64,000 bases of DNA from Lytechinus variegatus (GCF_018143015.1 NC_054758.1:14116001-14180000); one strand, 5' to 3'. Counted from the stretch's first letter, positions 32,546-44,558 are shown. The notes: a model not told the origin generated them from the sequence alone. Numbers and translations: made by a program.

Positions 32546-33064
32546 CTCTCTGTTGGGATAGCCGCTTTGTAGCCCTTTTGAAAAATGGCTAGAAAGCTGT
32601 GATTTTTTTCTCCATTTATTATGTTTTTCTCCACAGTAATGTGGACATTAAATGGCAACAAAGTGGCTACAAATCACAGAATCGGTTTAGTTGTAAAATG
32701 TTGTTTCAAATTGTTTTACAGTCTCTGTGCATTATTTTCAAGACAATAGCAATTGAGGTACACACTGAATATGTACTCGATGGTCATCCATACTGTCAAA
32801 AATACCCAAAGAAGTTTCTTAAAATCTGTAAGACACTTTTTATAAATAAACGTTTTAGAAAGGTGTGGATGTCGCTGCTCTTCGAGCACGGATGCATAGT
32901 GCAGCTTACCTATTTGTATAGTATGGAATTTAGACTGCTGGGCATGAGTGGGAGCTGCTTGCATGTGGCATTAAAAAATCATCAAATATCCACACCTGCA
33001 TCAAGGATCAGAGGCGGATCCAGGTGAGTGCGCAAGGAACACTTTTTCCCCCTCTATGAATTAA

Positions 33065-33639
33065 AGGACACGTCCATCCCAACAAAAAGTTGATTTGAAT
33101 AAAAAGAGAAAAATCCAACAAGCATAACACTGAAATTTTCATCAAAATCGGATGTAAAATAAGAATGGCATTTCAAAGTTTCGCTTAATTTCACAAACAG
33201 ATATATGCACATTTTGGTGGGTATGCAAATGAGGAGACTGATGACGTCATCCACTTACTATTTCTTTTGTAATTTACTAATGAAATATTCTGATTTTCTC
33301 CTCATTGCCAAGTGAAACAAAGATTGATTCCTCCCTGAACATGTAGAATTAGCATTGTTTTACTACTATATTGTTCAGTCAAGTTGGTCCTTATTGTGAA
33401 ATCTGCAAAAAGTTAAATATTGTGTAATTCAAACAATAAAAAAAAAATAGTGAGGGACCTCGTTGACTGTCTCATTTGCATGTCGCTGAGTTGTGTATAT
33501 CTCTGTTTTGTGAAAAATAAGCAAAATTTTAAAATGTCATAATTTTCTTATTTTACATCTCATTTTGATGACATTTTCAGCATTATGCTAATTTGATTTT
33601 ACTCTATTTATTCAAATCAACATTTTTCAGAGGTGGACT
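33065..33639. mobile_element. TTAA-flanked short element, family 2, copy 1
   Basis: TTAA at 33061-33064 and 33640-33643. The ends AGGACACGTCCATCCC and AGTCCACCTCTG are imperfect inverses, and long inverted similarity includes AAAGAGAAAAATC and ATCAAAATCGGATGTAAAAT with its inverse. Related copies are at 44559-45452. Confidence 0.75.
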
Positions 33640-33990
33640 TTAACTTTGTGAATTATCCTATGAACATACATATATTGACATACATGTAGCTACATATGCA
33701 AATATTGTCCTGTGCATGACATTTTTCAAAATTGTGGATCCGCCATTGTTCATATATGTTTATTTTTCATTTTCTCCGTTTTAAGATGATTTTGTCCCTT
33801 TGGAGGGAATTTCCTTTTATAGATAAACGTGAATGGCCAGACTGTTCTTTGTTCGCTCTTGTCGTATCTGGAATGTCAATCCTCTTGTTATGGTGAAATG
33901 AAATGGACTTTGGTTTACTCATCATCATTACTTTATCTTTTACAAGCAAACCAGCTACATGCAACTATAGATAACAGATAACTTGCTTGG

Positions 33991-34146
33991 GGCCCGTTGC
34001 ATTGAAGTTACCATTACGGTCACTTTGCCATCTATTAGTAACCTACATGGAATCCGTGATTCCGATTGTCTGTTTATCATCATTACCATTGTAGTTGCCA
34101 TTGGATGGCAAAGTTACCATAATAGTAACTTTTATGCAACAGGGCA
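33991..34146. mobile_element. Short Harbinger-like element with GGGCCCGTTGCA ends
   Basis: The left end GGCCCGTTGCATTGAAGTTAC and right end GTAACTTTTATGCAACAGGGC are inverses, and the arms continue with ACTTTGCCATC/GATGGCAAAGT. 156 bp, non-coding. GGSCCCGTTGCATAAA-type ends are widespread in animals as Harbinger derivatives. Confidence 0.75.
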
Positions 34147-34189
34147 CTGGTTGTTGAAATGTTGGAACATAATTTGCTACTTTTGGGAA

Positions 34190-35790
34190 AGGGCAAGGTT
34201 TCAAGGGGTGGGGGGATGTTTCAAGGAAGTTTGCCATGATTTTCATTGACTCATTTATTTTGAGCCAATCAGATGCAAGGATTTCAGTAGCCTGTACCAG
34301 TTTTCAGTGAAAATCACGTCATGTGGTTTTTGTCTCACCTGCGAAGCAAAGTGAGACTATAGGCGCCGACGGCGGCGGCGTCAACATCAAATCTTAACCT
34401 GAGGTTAAGTTTTTGAAATGACGTCATAACTTAGAAAGTATATGGACCTAGTTAATAAAACTTGGCCATAAGGTTAATCAAGTATTACTGAACATCCTAT
34501 TAGAGTTTCATGTCACATGACCAAGGTCAAAGGTCATTTAGGGTCAATGAACTTAGACCATGTTGGAGGGATCAACATTGAAATCTTAACCTGAGGTTAA
34601 GTTTTTGAAATGTCATCATAACTTAGAAAATATATGGACCTAGTTCATGAAACTTGGACATAAGGTTAATCAAGTATCACTGAACATCCTGCATGAGTTT
34701 CACGTCACATGACCAAGGTCAAAGGTCATTTAGGGTCAATGAACTTTGGCCGAATTGGGGATATCTGTTGAATTCCCATCATAACTTTGAAAGTTTATGG
34801 ATCTTATTCATGAAACTTGGACATAATAGTAATCAAGCATTACTGAACATTTTGTGCAAGATTCAGGTCTCATGATTAAGGTCAAAGGTCATTTAGGGTC
34901 AATGAACTTTGGCCGAATCGGGGGTATCTGTTGAATTACCATCATAACTTTGAAAGTTTATTGGTCTAGTTCATTAAACTTAGACATTAGAGTAATCAAG
35001 TATCACTGAACATCCTGTGTGCGTTTCAGGTCACATACCAAGGTCAAAGGTCAATGAACTTTGGCCGAATTGGGTGTATCTGTTGAATTACCATCCTAAC
35101 TTTGAAAGTTTATGGATCTGATTCATGAAACTTGTACATAAGAGTAATCAAGTATCACTGAACATCCTGTTTGAGTTTCAGGTCACATGATCAAGGTCAA
35201 AGGTCATGTAAGGTCAATGAACTTTGGCCATGTTGGGGTTTTTTGTTGAATAACCATCATATCTCTGTAAGTTTATTGGTCTAGTTCATAAAAAGTGGAC
35301 ATAAGAGTAACCATGTATCACTGAACATCTTGTGCGAGTTAGAGTAGTATTCAAAGTCAGCACTGCTGCTATATTGAACCACGTGATGCAGGTGAGACGG
35401 CCAGAGGCATTCCACTTGTTTTTCTATGAAGTGCACCCATGGTGTATATGCTAGTCTGCTGGACTAGGGATGGGGGTGTTTCAAGGAAGTTTGCCACGAT
35501 TCCACTGACTAATTTATTATGTGCCAATAAGATGCAAGGATTTCAGTAGCCTGTACCAGTTTTCAGTGAAAATCATGTCGTGTTTTTTTTCTATGAAGTG
35601 CACCCATGCTGTATATGCTAGTCTGCTGGACTAGGGATGGGGGTGTTTCAAGGAAGTTTGCCACGATTCCACTGACTAATTTATTCTGAGCCAATCAGCT
35701 GCAAGGATTTCAGTAGCCTGTAACAGTTTTCAGTGAAAATCACGTCATGTGGTTTTTTTCTATGAAGTGCACCCATGGTGTATGTGATAG
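34190..35790. repeat. ~170 bp tandem array interrupted by a mobile element
   Basis: Units contain GTTTCAAGGAAGTTTGCCA, GCAAGGATTTCAGTAGCCTG and TTTTCAGTGAAAATCA, then TCTATGAAGTGCACCCATG. Units lie at about 34200-34333, 35417-35585, 35586-35755 and a partial to 35790. The first is separated from the rest by the element at 34341-35414. Confidence 0.85.
34341..35414. mobile_element. GTCTCACC-family element, full-length copy
   Basis: The left end GTCTCACCTGC is inverted as GCAGGTGAGAC (35389-35399), followed by GGCCAGAGGCATTCCACTTG. The interior is tandem ~160-195 bp units with GACCAAGGTCAAAGGTCA. It is inserted in a T run of a tandem array: flanks carry 5 T on each side while the uninterrupted array copy at about 35753 has 7, consistent with a 3 bp TTT duplication. 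Non-coding; its transposition source is unknown. Confidence 0.8.
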
Positions 35791-35799
35791 TCTGCAGAA

Positions 35800-36180
35800 C
35801 CAGACCCTGATCTAGAACCTTCCATAATGGTGAATACTATATAGAAGCCTCTAGAATAGTGAATACTAGAATGATCTAGAATAGTTGAAATGTGCATATA
35901 AAAGCTGCAGTTTTTACAAGGACATCATCACATCATATGAGATCACATCATACCAGATCACTTCATCAGATCAGAGCTAAGAGTTTCACACCTGATCTGA
36001 AACTCTGATCTACACGTGGGTCTTCACACAAGACTAACACAAATACAACTTGCCGTTTCAAATTTCAATTTCTGAATGAGATTGACCTTCTGTGCACAAG
36101 GGTCTTTACACTGTATATTCAGACCTTTGTCCTTAGTTGTGCTTATGTTTGATTAGAGGCAGAATAAATATCAAAGGGTC
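35800..36180 (+). promoter_or_regulatory. Promoter-like block: heat-shock-like motifs, TATA box, poly(A) signal
   Basis: Contains TAGAACCTTCC (GAAnnTTC type), several CTAGAA motifs, then CATATAAAAGCTGCAG (about 35894), and AATAAA near 36163. No ORF follows. Spacing of TATA box to AATAAA (~270 bp) would fit either a small transcription unit or a solitary long terminal repeat fossil; I see no decisive ends. Confidence 0.35.
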
Positions 36181-36311
36181 ATGTCATTGAAGTGTCCATG
36201 TTGATTTGTTTTAATTTCATATTGTATTTTATCTCTGAGAAAAAAATTAAAGTAGGGCACCATTTTAAACCCTATTGGTAAACATGTACATTGTTTGCTG
36301 GGTGACGTGAC

Positions 36312-36512
36312 ATATGCTCCTGCGACAATTAATTGCTCCGGTTCCAATATCTCAGAAGGCATGGGGTTGCAGTTAGGACTTCATAGAGTTTTTTTTTGTT
36401 CAGAATAATGTAAATATGAGGATAAGGGATTATTTAGTTTTGGAGGTTTGATTTTATGTTTGGCTTAACATGCAAGTTTTCCATCGGAGCAATTGTCGCT
36501 GGAGAAAATGTT
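36312..36512. mobile_element. Short GCTCC-ended dispersed element, copy 2
   Basis: Ends GCGACAATTAATTGCTCC and GGAGCAATTGTCGC are inverses. Interior CAATATCTCAGAAGGCATGG matches the copy at 30601-30785. Non-coding. Confidence 0.65.
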
Positions 36513-37682
36513 GTGAAGCTGTAAACTTTTTTCGGCAAGGGGGTGTTCATACCCTCCTGATCACAGAAAATACCTGTTATTTTCTGATCAGGGGTTCTCT
36601 CCAATTCAGGAAAAAAAATAGGGATTATTTTGCCAATGTGATAGCAAATTGCTTGTGATGTCCTGAAAAGGAAATGCCCTCAAGTTAAGAGGTATCATTA
36701 AAAAAATTATGAGAACTTTGGCAAGAATTTCTCTGGGTTTGCAGGGTAGTTATGTGAGCAAATTATGGATGTGAGGCAATATATGTATATTTTGTGGAGA
36801 GAAAAGTGAGACGTTTCTTGCTTGTTCTTAACCAAGAGATTTTTTTTTAAATGCTCGAAAAAATAGCATGTTAATAAAAAAAATATGGGGGCAATACTCA
36901 CAGGAGTCTCTCCAAGCTCTAAATTGATAACTTTACTTAGGAGGCCAATATAGTGTATCCTTTGTGTGGGATCTACTGGAATCTTATTTCTGGCTCATAA
37001 CTACAAGAAATTAATCTGGTTTAGGTGAGAGTTAAACGACTCCAAGTTACACTTCATGGAAGACTGAGGGTGAGAAACAGGGAGAGAGAGAGGGAGAGGG
37101 GGAAGGGAGGAGGGGGGGGGGGGAGAAAGAAAGAAGAAGAGGTGGTCAAGAGTGTGAGGTTTAATAAAGTAGAAAGTCTATGGACATAATAAATGTTCAA
37201 GGGAATAAGCTCAACCATGCATCAAACTTAACAGCAAATGGGGAGAAGAAGAGGAAGTGAACTCAGTAGACACAGGAACAAAATATAAGACTGAACTTGT
37301 AGTCTGGTAGTGCATAAATTAATTAAATGGGCTGCTTTGCCACATCAGAACTAAATCATATCTACAATTTACAAATAAAGGAATAACAACTAATCAAAAT
37401 AAAAAAAATGAAAGGATCGAATTGAAATATAGGAGTCTCATTCATAAAAATAACCCAAAAAAGAGATAGAGGATGGAGATGAATGAGATGTTGGGATGGT
37501 TACATAATCTAATAATAAGAATGTTGAACAAAAGAATCAGATGTGAGAATGTAATGAATGAACACATCTGAATAGGATAAGAATGGCAGAAGAGGCAGTA
37601 TAAAAGGAAAGCAAATGTCAAGCAAGTGGGGGGGGGGGCAATGAAATGCATAGAAAAGCGGAAGAGATAAAAGGGGGTAGAA
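36513..37682. other. Intergenic sequence, low-complexity patches only
   Basis: No gene recognised. A GAGA/G-rich purine tract lies at about 37070-37140. Confidence 0.5.
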
Positions 37683-37686
37683 TTAA

Positions 37687-38172
37687 AGGGGAAGTTCACC
37701 CTGAAGAAAAGTTTATTGTAAAAAATAGAAAAAATGAAAAACATTAGTAAAGCTTTGAGGAAAATCCGTCAAAGATTAAAAAAGTTATTAGAATTCAGGT
37801 TTTGGATTTGCGATGTCATTTGCGAGCAGCATTCCTACATAGCGAATGGTAAAAAATCAATGAAAGGTCATTTTCTCAGAAAATTGAAAATAGTTTTTAC
37901 TGTGCCCTTTTGTATATCAATAGACAAATCATTTCACACCCGATCATAGATAGAAAACAAAAAGTCATCAGGAACCATACAAAATTTGAAATTCATTCTT
38001 TTTACCATTTGCTATGTAGGAATGCTGCTCGCATATGACGTCACAAATCCAACACTTTGAATTCTAATAACTTTCTTAATCTTTAACGGATTTTCCTCAA
38101 ACCTTCACCAATATTTTTTATTTTTTTCATGCTACTTTTACAACAAACTTTTCTTCAGGGTGAACTTCCCCT
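37687..38172. mobile_element. TTAA-flanked short element, family 1, copy 2
   Basis: TTAA at 37683-37686 and 38173-38176, and the same AGGGGAAGTTCACCCTGAAG ends as 20748-21245. The central GCGAGCAGCATTCCTACATAG block is present and inverted. Confidence 0.85.
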
Positions 38173-38176
38173 TTAA

Positions 38177-40540
38177 AAGATATAAAGGGCAGATGGAGAT
38201 GAGGAATGACAACCAGAAAGGATTCATCCCACTGAAAATAAAATATAATTGTGTGTGTGTCTGTGAGGGTGTGTGTCCGCCCGTGTATGTGTAAGATTAA
38301 ATGCCATTGGTAGGCAATAATTGAAGAGTTCTACAACACGGACCTCTCTTTGGCATTCCTTGTTTTTGTTTCTTTCTCCAATCAACTCCTACCCTCTCCC
38401 CCAAATTTCTGTTTTTTATAATTTTGGGGTTAATCGTGAGCTTAAAATTTTCAGACTAGAAAACCAGAAATTTACTTTTCGTAATCATAAAGAAGATAGG
38501 TATCTAACTAAAAAATTGTGAGCGCGAGCTAAATATTGTTTTACTTTCCAACTTTTAACCCGAAATTTTAGCACTTTTTGTAACCATGAACAGAATGGGT
38601 ATCTGACTAAGCAACCGATGAGAGAGTGAGCTAAATATCCTTTGTTTTCCTACTTTTAAAAGCGCGAGATATTATTATTATTTTTTTTTTTTGGGGGGGG
38701 GGGTAGATTTTGATCCGAAAATGGGACATCCTGCGTACTTCTTGATATTTCGATCTGAAAAAAATCAATCGTCTTTTGATAAAGAACTAACTGTCTAGCC
38801 CGAAAAATTGATAAATGCTATCACGAAGCGCGAGCAGAATTTTTTCATATACTGACTTAATAAGGACTTATAAGCTCTGATTCTTCTAATTGTTTTCCCC
38901 CCTTTTCTCTTATTCAAATCCTTTTCTTTCCTTTTTTTGCACCGTCATTTGGAGAATTAAGGCAGCCACTTCGCCCCCTGGAGCCATCTATGTATACTAA
39001 CCTGACAAAAAAAGAACATTGTAAGGACTGATGTACATGGGATCTATATAGAGGATACGAAAATCACGAATCACTAATTTGCACCTGCTAATTTTGATAT
39101 TCAACCCTTTTTGTGATCCTGATCAGCATACCTTTCTCGCTTCCCTGAGCTTAAGATCAATTTGGTGCCCTCGGTTGAATATAAATTTGGCACCCCTATG
39201 TGAAATATGAGTTGCCCCACTCCCCTTTCCTCTGAAACATGAATTTATTGCCACTGGTCATACATCAGTCGGCGCTCAAAAGGTCTAACATCGATTTTGC
39301 ACCCCCTGGAATTTAAGGTCAAGTTGGTGCCCCTCATTTCAGATCAATTTGGTGTCAACCCCCCCCCCCCACGAAGAACATAAATTTAGCGCCCCTGGAT
39401 TAAACATCAATTTGCCCCCCCCCCCTCCTCTAGTTCGAACATCGATTCGGCGCCCACTAATTCAAACATCAATTCGGTGCCCCCTAGGTTGAAAATTATT
39501 TTGGTGCCCCCCCCCTATGTCGAACATCGATTTGGCGCCCCTATAGGTAGAACATCAATTTGGCGCCCCCTAGGCTCAACATAAATTAGGCGCCCCTATT
39601 ACGAGACGGACCAATAAAAATGGAAAAATTTATTAACTCTTTTTTTAACCAACTAAAAATTTGCCACCGATCTTTCGTTCATCATTTTCATCAAACCCCT
39701 TTTTATTCATTTGTATTTCATTAATCAATCTATTCCATACGTATTATTCTATGATATAGACTTTGCCACCAGAAATTGCATTGTTCCAACCAACATCTAG
39801 AGATTATTATAGACTTTAACCCGAAATCTATTTTTTGGTTTATTTCATTGTCCTTGGTCATGTACATGTATGTTACCTGAAATCGGTCATCGAGCAAATG
39901 CCCCTTGCAGTGACAGCATGAGCTAGGGAGGGGAAGAGGGCAGCTCCCCCTCTGTAGTAATCTTGTATAAAAATGTGAAAATTACCATCGAACAGTAATT
40001 TTTTTTTGCACGTTCAACCCCCCCCATGCACCCCCACCATCACCAACACTTTTTAAAACGGTTCCGGCGGGTCCTGTCTTGTCCCTATACCACACACACA
40101 CACACACGCACTCACACACCCACATACACCCCACACACGTTTGTAACATGGCGTTGGCAAATGGAGCGTCATTTCGATTCACCAACTTGTTCTGACGTGT
40201 AATCGCAAAATGGGCGTCGCTTTCACATTTTGATGATTGGGGGGGGGGGGGCTAGATTTTATCGACAACCGTCAAGATGTTGCCGAACAAAATTAATGTC
40301 TAATCTCTTTATCTTTGTTCGACATGCAATAGTCGTCATAGTGCGATGGGGGGGGGGGGCAGGCGCGGATACAGTGCGAGCCTTCTATAACGACGACCCC
40401 GTACCCAACATCCGTCAACAAGTTCGGCAGACACACACAAAAAAAAACGTCGTTTGCTATCGACCTTGCTTAATAATTGTGGAATCATTAACTTAGTCAC
40501 CTGGCGACCCCTGGCAAATAAAGGCCACTGTTCAGCAAAT
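38177..40540. other. Intergenic sequence with a degenerate ~30 bp GGCGCCCC repeat
   Basis: No gene recognised. At about 39270-39600 a degenerate tandem repeat of the type AACATCAATTTGGCGCCCC(C)TAGG recurs about ten times. A CA/CACACA tract lies near 40090-40140, and G runs lie near 38693, 40240 and 40349. Confidence 0.55.
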
Positions 40541-40550
40541 CATTTAGAAT

Positions 40551-40701
40551 ATGGCGAGCATACTAGGCCCACGCTTTTTGCCATTTCTTTTCTATGTTCT
40601 GGCATTTTCTATGTGGTTATTTCTCTCGTTTGCAGAAGATGCTTTGACCGTGTTTCATCAAAAACCTCTCATCTTTTCACCAATAAGGGCAGTTTTGAAA
40701 G
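40551..40701 (+). CDS. ST8Sia gene A exon 1 (signal anchor)
   Basis: ATG at 40551; donor AAAG|GTGGGT. The residues MASILGPRFLPFLFYVLAFS followed by MWLFLSFAEDAL give a short cytoplasmic tail and one hydrophobic segment at about residues 9-28, the type II signal anchor of Golgi glycosyltransferases. The 151 bp length and phase equal those of exon 1 of gene B (57349), and the two proteins share RFLP-LF-VLA--MWLFLS and FHQKP, confirming that this is a true exon. Confidence 0.85.
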
Positions 40702-41374
40702 GTGGGTCAAGTGATAATCTAGCTTCTTTGTTCAATCATTCTAGAATAATTGTGTTTTCAATCAGTATTAATATAGAAACCGCACAACAGCTGTTGTATT
40801 CGATATGTGTTGGTACTAGGCGTCGGATCGCCTCCCAAACGAAAAAAAGGGGGTGATTTAAAAATTTCCCTTTGCTTACGTATATTTTTTAAACAACTTG
40901 GAAAATAAATGTATTATGCAATTGTATTCCCTAAAAAAGAATTGGGAGCATTATTAAACCATTAAATGTCGCAGAAAAATTCGATTAAACATTCAACATT
41001 GTCATTTATCGATTTGGCGCGAAGATTTTTTTTTTTTTTTTTTGTAATTTCTGATTTTTCATTTTTTCTACTTTTGCCCGTTCCCTCATCCAGAACATGG
41101 ATCGACGCCGCTAGGAATATGCTAAAGGCAGTGTATATGGTCCCTTAATTGCAACCCATAAAATTATAAAATACGCTTTCAAAATAATAATAAAAACTAT
41201 TTTCCACGCAAATATTATACTCTCCATACTGATACTCCGATTATATTATTTTGTTGAACGGAAATAAATGAATCTAAATTGTGCACTATACATATAGGCC
41301 TTAGTAAATGTTGATTGTGATGACGATAGAAGAATATATACAGTGCGTATAAAAAAACGAGACAGATTTGATAA

Positions 41375-42630
41375 GTCTTTTTTTTCAAATTATGATCGCT
41401 ATGTTTTGGTGTCAATAGGTGATTTGAAGTCTTATCCTTCAAATGCCATTAAAATTATTTTCATTCATGCTTGAGCGAACACGGAATGTTTTTGTGTAGG
41501 GTTAAAAAGGAGGCTTGCGCCTAAGTGGCATAAAATGAAAAATATAATGGTCGGACTTCTTGCTAATGAGCAGACTTCCTCTTAACCATTTCATTATCTT
41601 TGCCATAATTTTCGAATTATCCGGTCAAAATTCATTTACAAATCTACTTATTTGCTTGAATATTTCTGCTGTTGTTCCATTTTATTATGTTCTCTTTTAG
41701 CTTTGAATATTTCTTCATTAGGCAAGAATTTTTTTTTAAACCGAAGTTTCGGGAAGCGTGTTTTTTTTTTTTACAAATCCTTCCATTGTGTGCTACAAAG
41801 GTTATGGTGCCTTTGAACAGTGGCATACTGATGGGTGGGGGCTAGGGGTGCTTCCCCCCCCACCAAATAAAACAAATCATGACCAAGAAAAAAAGTGGAG
41901 AGAATAAAACAGAAAACATGAAATATGATATCCTTTACTGAATATTATGTCAAAATCACAAAATATTGGATATTTTAATTTAAAAAGTGGGAAATTGTTG
42001 CTTGCTCGCTTCACAACTTTTTGATACATTTTACCCGATCTGCCATATCTTACTCCTTCAAAATTGACTGAATACACCATTGCCATAGAAAGACATAGAT
42101 CCTTTTCTGTTTGTCCTGTCAAGAGCATAATTATACTTGGTGAAGGAGTCAATAACCCCTTGAAAATAGGATTCATGTCTTTTACAGGTACCACAACATA
42201 ATTTGTTTCACATAATAAAAGGATTTGAATAATTACAAATTCTCCGAATTAATAATGCAAATCTTCTTACTTGGGTTGACATAAAGTCTTATCTTACTTA
42301 TGAAGGAAAATTCCGAGGTAAAAGAAGTTTAAATGAAAAGCAAAATAATTCAGGTAAATAAATAAATTTGTAAATGAAATTTGACATAATTCGAAAATTA
42401 TGACAAAGATAATGAAAAGATTAAGAGAAAGTCTGCTGATTAGCCAAAGTTCTAATCATCAAATTTCTCATTTCTGTCATTTTGGCGCAAGCCTCTTTGA
42501 ACCCCCGACTAAAAAAAACCCGTGTTCGCTAGAGCATGAACAAAATTTATTTTTTTAAACGACATTTAGAGCACCTATTAACATCAAAATATAGATATCA
42601 TAATTTGAAACAATTTATTTATAGACTTTT
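41375..42630. mobile_element. Foldback-like inverted repeat with ~280 bp arms
   Basis: Left arm 41375-41660 and right arm 42345-42630 share, in inversion, TTCAAATTATGAT, GAGGCTTGCGCC, TCATTATCTTTG and CATAATTTTCGAATTAT, at roughly 75-80 percent identity by eye. The loop (41661-42344) encodes nothing recognisable. Confidence 0.75.
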
Positions 42631-42645
42631 CAAAACGGCTCGGTG

Positions 42646-42897
42646 TAAAAATGGCAGAGGTAGAAATAGCAGAAGTGAAAATGGCAAAGGTAAAAATGGC
42701 AAAGGTAAAAATGGCAGAGGTAAAAATGGCAGAGGTAAAAATGGCAGAGGTAAAAATGGCAGAGGTAAAAATGGCAGAGGTAAAAATGGCAGAGGTAAAA
42801 ATGGCAGAGGTAAAAATGGCAGAGGTAAAAATGGCAGAGGTAAAAATGGCAGAGGTAAAAATGGCAGAGGTAAAAATGGCAGAGGTAAAAATGGCAA
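42646..42897 (+). repeat. 15 bp minisatellite array 1 (TAAAAATGGCAGAGG)n
   Basis: About 16 nearly perfect units. The left edge is AACGGCTCGGTGTAAAAATGG. Units are a multiple of three, so every frame is open; the resulting peptides are artefacts. The array is followed by a short TTAA-family core. Confidence 0.95.
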
Positions 42898-43300
42898 GAT
42901 TTAAAAAGCTACTAAAATTTTAGGTTGACGAGGACGTCATTTGCGAGCAGTTTTCTCCATATATGGTGTACTAAAAATATCAATGAAATGTCATTAAAAA
43001 AGTAATAAAATGGTTTTTATTGTACCTTAAGTTTATTGACATACAAATAATTTCACATCTGCTCCTGAAAGATTTTTTTATTAGCAATCATGAACCACTG
43101 ATTAAAAAAAAAATGAAAAGTAGACATTATGGTGCATAAAATATGGGGTGGTTACTAGTAAATATGACGTCACAAATCAAAAACTCAAACTTCTAATAAC
43201 TTTCTTAATCTTTGATGGGTTTTCCGAAAACCTTCATCAATATACTTTTTCTGCTATTTTAACAGTAAACCATTTATCAGGGTGAATTTCCCCCTTTTTC
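42898..43300. mobile_element. TTAA-family 1-related core flanked by minisatellites
   Basis: Contains GACGTCATTTGCGAGCAG and, inverted, GACGTCACAAATC; right end TCAGGGTGAATTTCCCCC, a diverged form of the AGGGGAAGTTCACCCTGA end. The left end is replaced by minisatellite. Confidence 0.7.
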
Positions 43301-43685
43301 TGTTATCCAAGTTATGCAAGTGGTTCAAAGAAATCCCGAACTCGTCTATTTCAGTGTGTTGATGGTAGCCCACATTGGTATTTACATTACAATAATTCAT
43401 TTGGTATGTATGTGACGAAGTGTTGTTCTACTATACGAACTGGCCAAGATAAATCCTTTCATCACTCATTAATTGAAATCATTTTGGCATGAACATGTTT
43501 GAGTTTAATCAATATCAACAATAAAGTATAGATCTAAAAATGATTTTTTTTTTAAAATCCAAATAATATCTTATCAGATAATAATACTAACTTTGTGGAT
43601 AGGAGTCCATTCAAGGTCAATAATTGTCACCGATATTAACTGGAAAGGCTCTATATTTTCCTTTTAGATCTAGCATGTCATGATC

Positions 43686-43798
43686 ATTACCTCTGTCATT
43701 TTTGCCTCTGCCATTATTACCTCTGCCATTTTTACCTCTACCATTTTTACCTCTGCCATTTTTACCTTTGCCATTATTACCTCTGCCGTTTTTACCCG
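43686..43798 (-). repeat. 15 bp minisatellite array 2 (inverted)
   Basis: About seven units of CCTCTGCCATTTTTA on the plus strand, inverse of array 1. Its inner edge carries TAGCATGTCATGATCATTACC, the same edge sequence as array 3 (61384-). Confidence 0.9.
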
Positions 43799-43911
43799 GC
43801 ACCTTCAAAACTGTCCCGTTTTTTAATACGCACTGTATATATTCTTCTATCGTCATCACAATCGGCGCAGACGTTTATGTCCCTTACTTTTACTAAGGCC
43901 TATTCTTCATA

Positions 43912-44554
43912 ATTTTGTTGTGTTTTCTTTTTCTTTTCTTTTTAAAGAAGGAAGAATAACAAATAACATAGTTTGATTTTTAAAATCCATAAAAGGGCAT
44001 ACTAGTTAAGTATTTCCAAATCTTGTAATTTTTTACGTTACAGCTCCCCTTAAACGCAAATGTAGTTGGTATCCTCACGATATATTATATATGTACACGC
44101 ATAAGTTATCATTTTCATTTTCCTTTATAGATCTTTTAGCTGAAATGACCGTTTCCTTTAATTTCTATTTATATAAGTTTTTCATTATGTTACAGAGTTG
44201 TATACTTTTGCTTGTCTTTCTATCACATGCCTCATTATTTTCGTTATTATATACCTATCATTTTTATTCTTTTGCTTCCCTAAAGCCATGGTGAAGACTA
44301 GCAAATAGGTCGAAAACTTGGAAATAAAAGGAGCTGGACCAATTGCTTTGTCCCGCATCCGCTTTCCTTTTTTTCTATCTGTCTCGCCTAATACCGATAA
44401 TAATGATAATGACAATAGTAATTGTAATAATAATAATAATGATACTACTAATAATAACGGTGTATTTACCCAGGGTAGCCACTTCAGTTCCGAAAACTTT
44501 GCTCCCCTGCTATCATTATTTCCCCGATGAGTCACGTTATTACGGTTACTGACG
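43912..44554. other. ST8Sia intron 1 sequence, nothing recognised
   Basis: A+T-rich; a short ATAATGATA-type low-complexity stretch near 44395-44455. No gene. Confidence 0.45.
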
Positions 44555-44558
44555 TTAA

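Larger units (their letters stand above)
41293..43911. mobile_element. Composite nested element in ST8Sia intron 1
   Basis: Outer inverted pair: 41313-41365 and 43808-43863 (53 bp, two mismatches, containing TACAGTGCGTAT and AAAAAACG), plus ATAGGCCTTAGTAAA at 41293 inverted at 43897. TACAGTGCGTAT with a TA at its start resembles Tc1/mariner ends. Inside are a foldback (arms about 41375-41660 and 42345-42630), two inverted 15 bp minisatellites and a short TTAA-family core. No transposase ORF. Confidence 0.75.

Noticed and set aside
32599-33027. 142-codon plus-strand ORF downstream of MRPL21
   Set aside because: No domain, composition like the surrounding intergenic DNA, no splice or promoter context.
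42536-42923. Lys/Gly/Asn- and Met/Ala/Glu/Val-repeat proteins across the 15 bp minisatellites (also 43617-43859, 61071-61314, 61897-62272)
   Set aside because: A 15 bp unit leaves every frame open on both strands; no start context, splice signals or non-repetitive domain support a gene.
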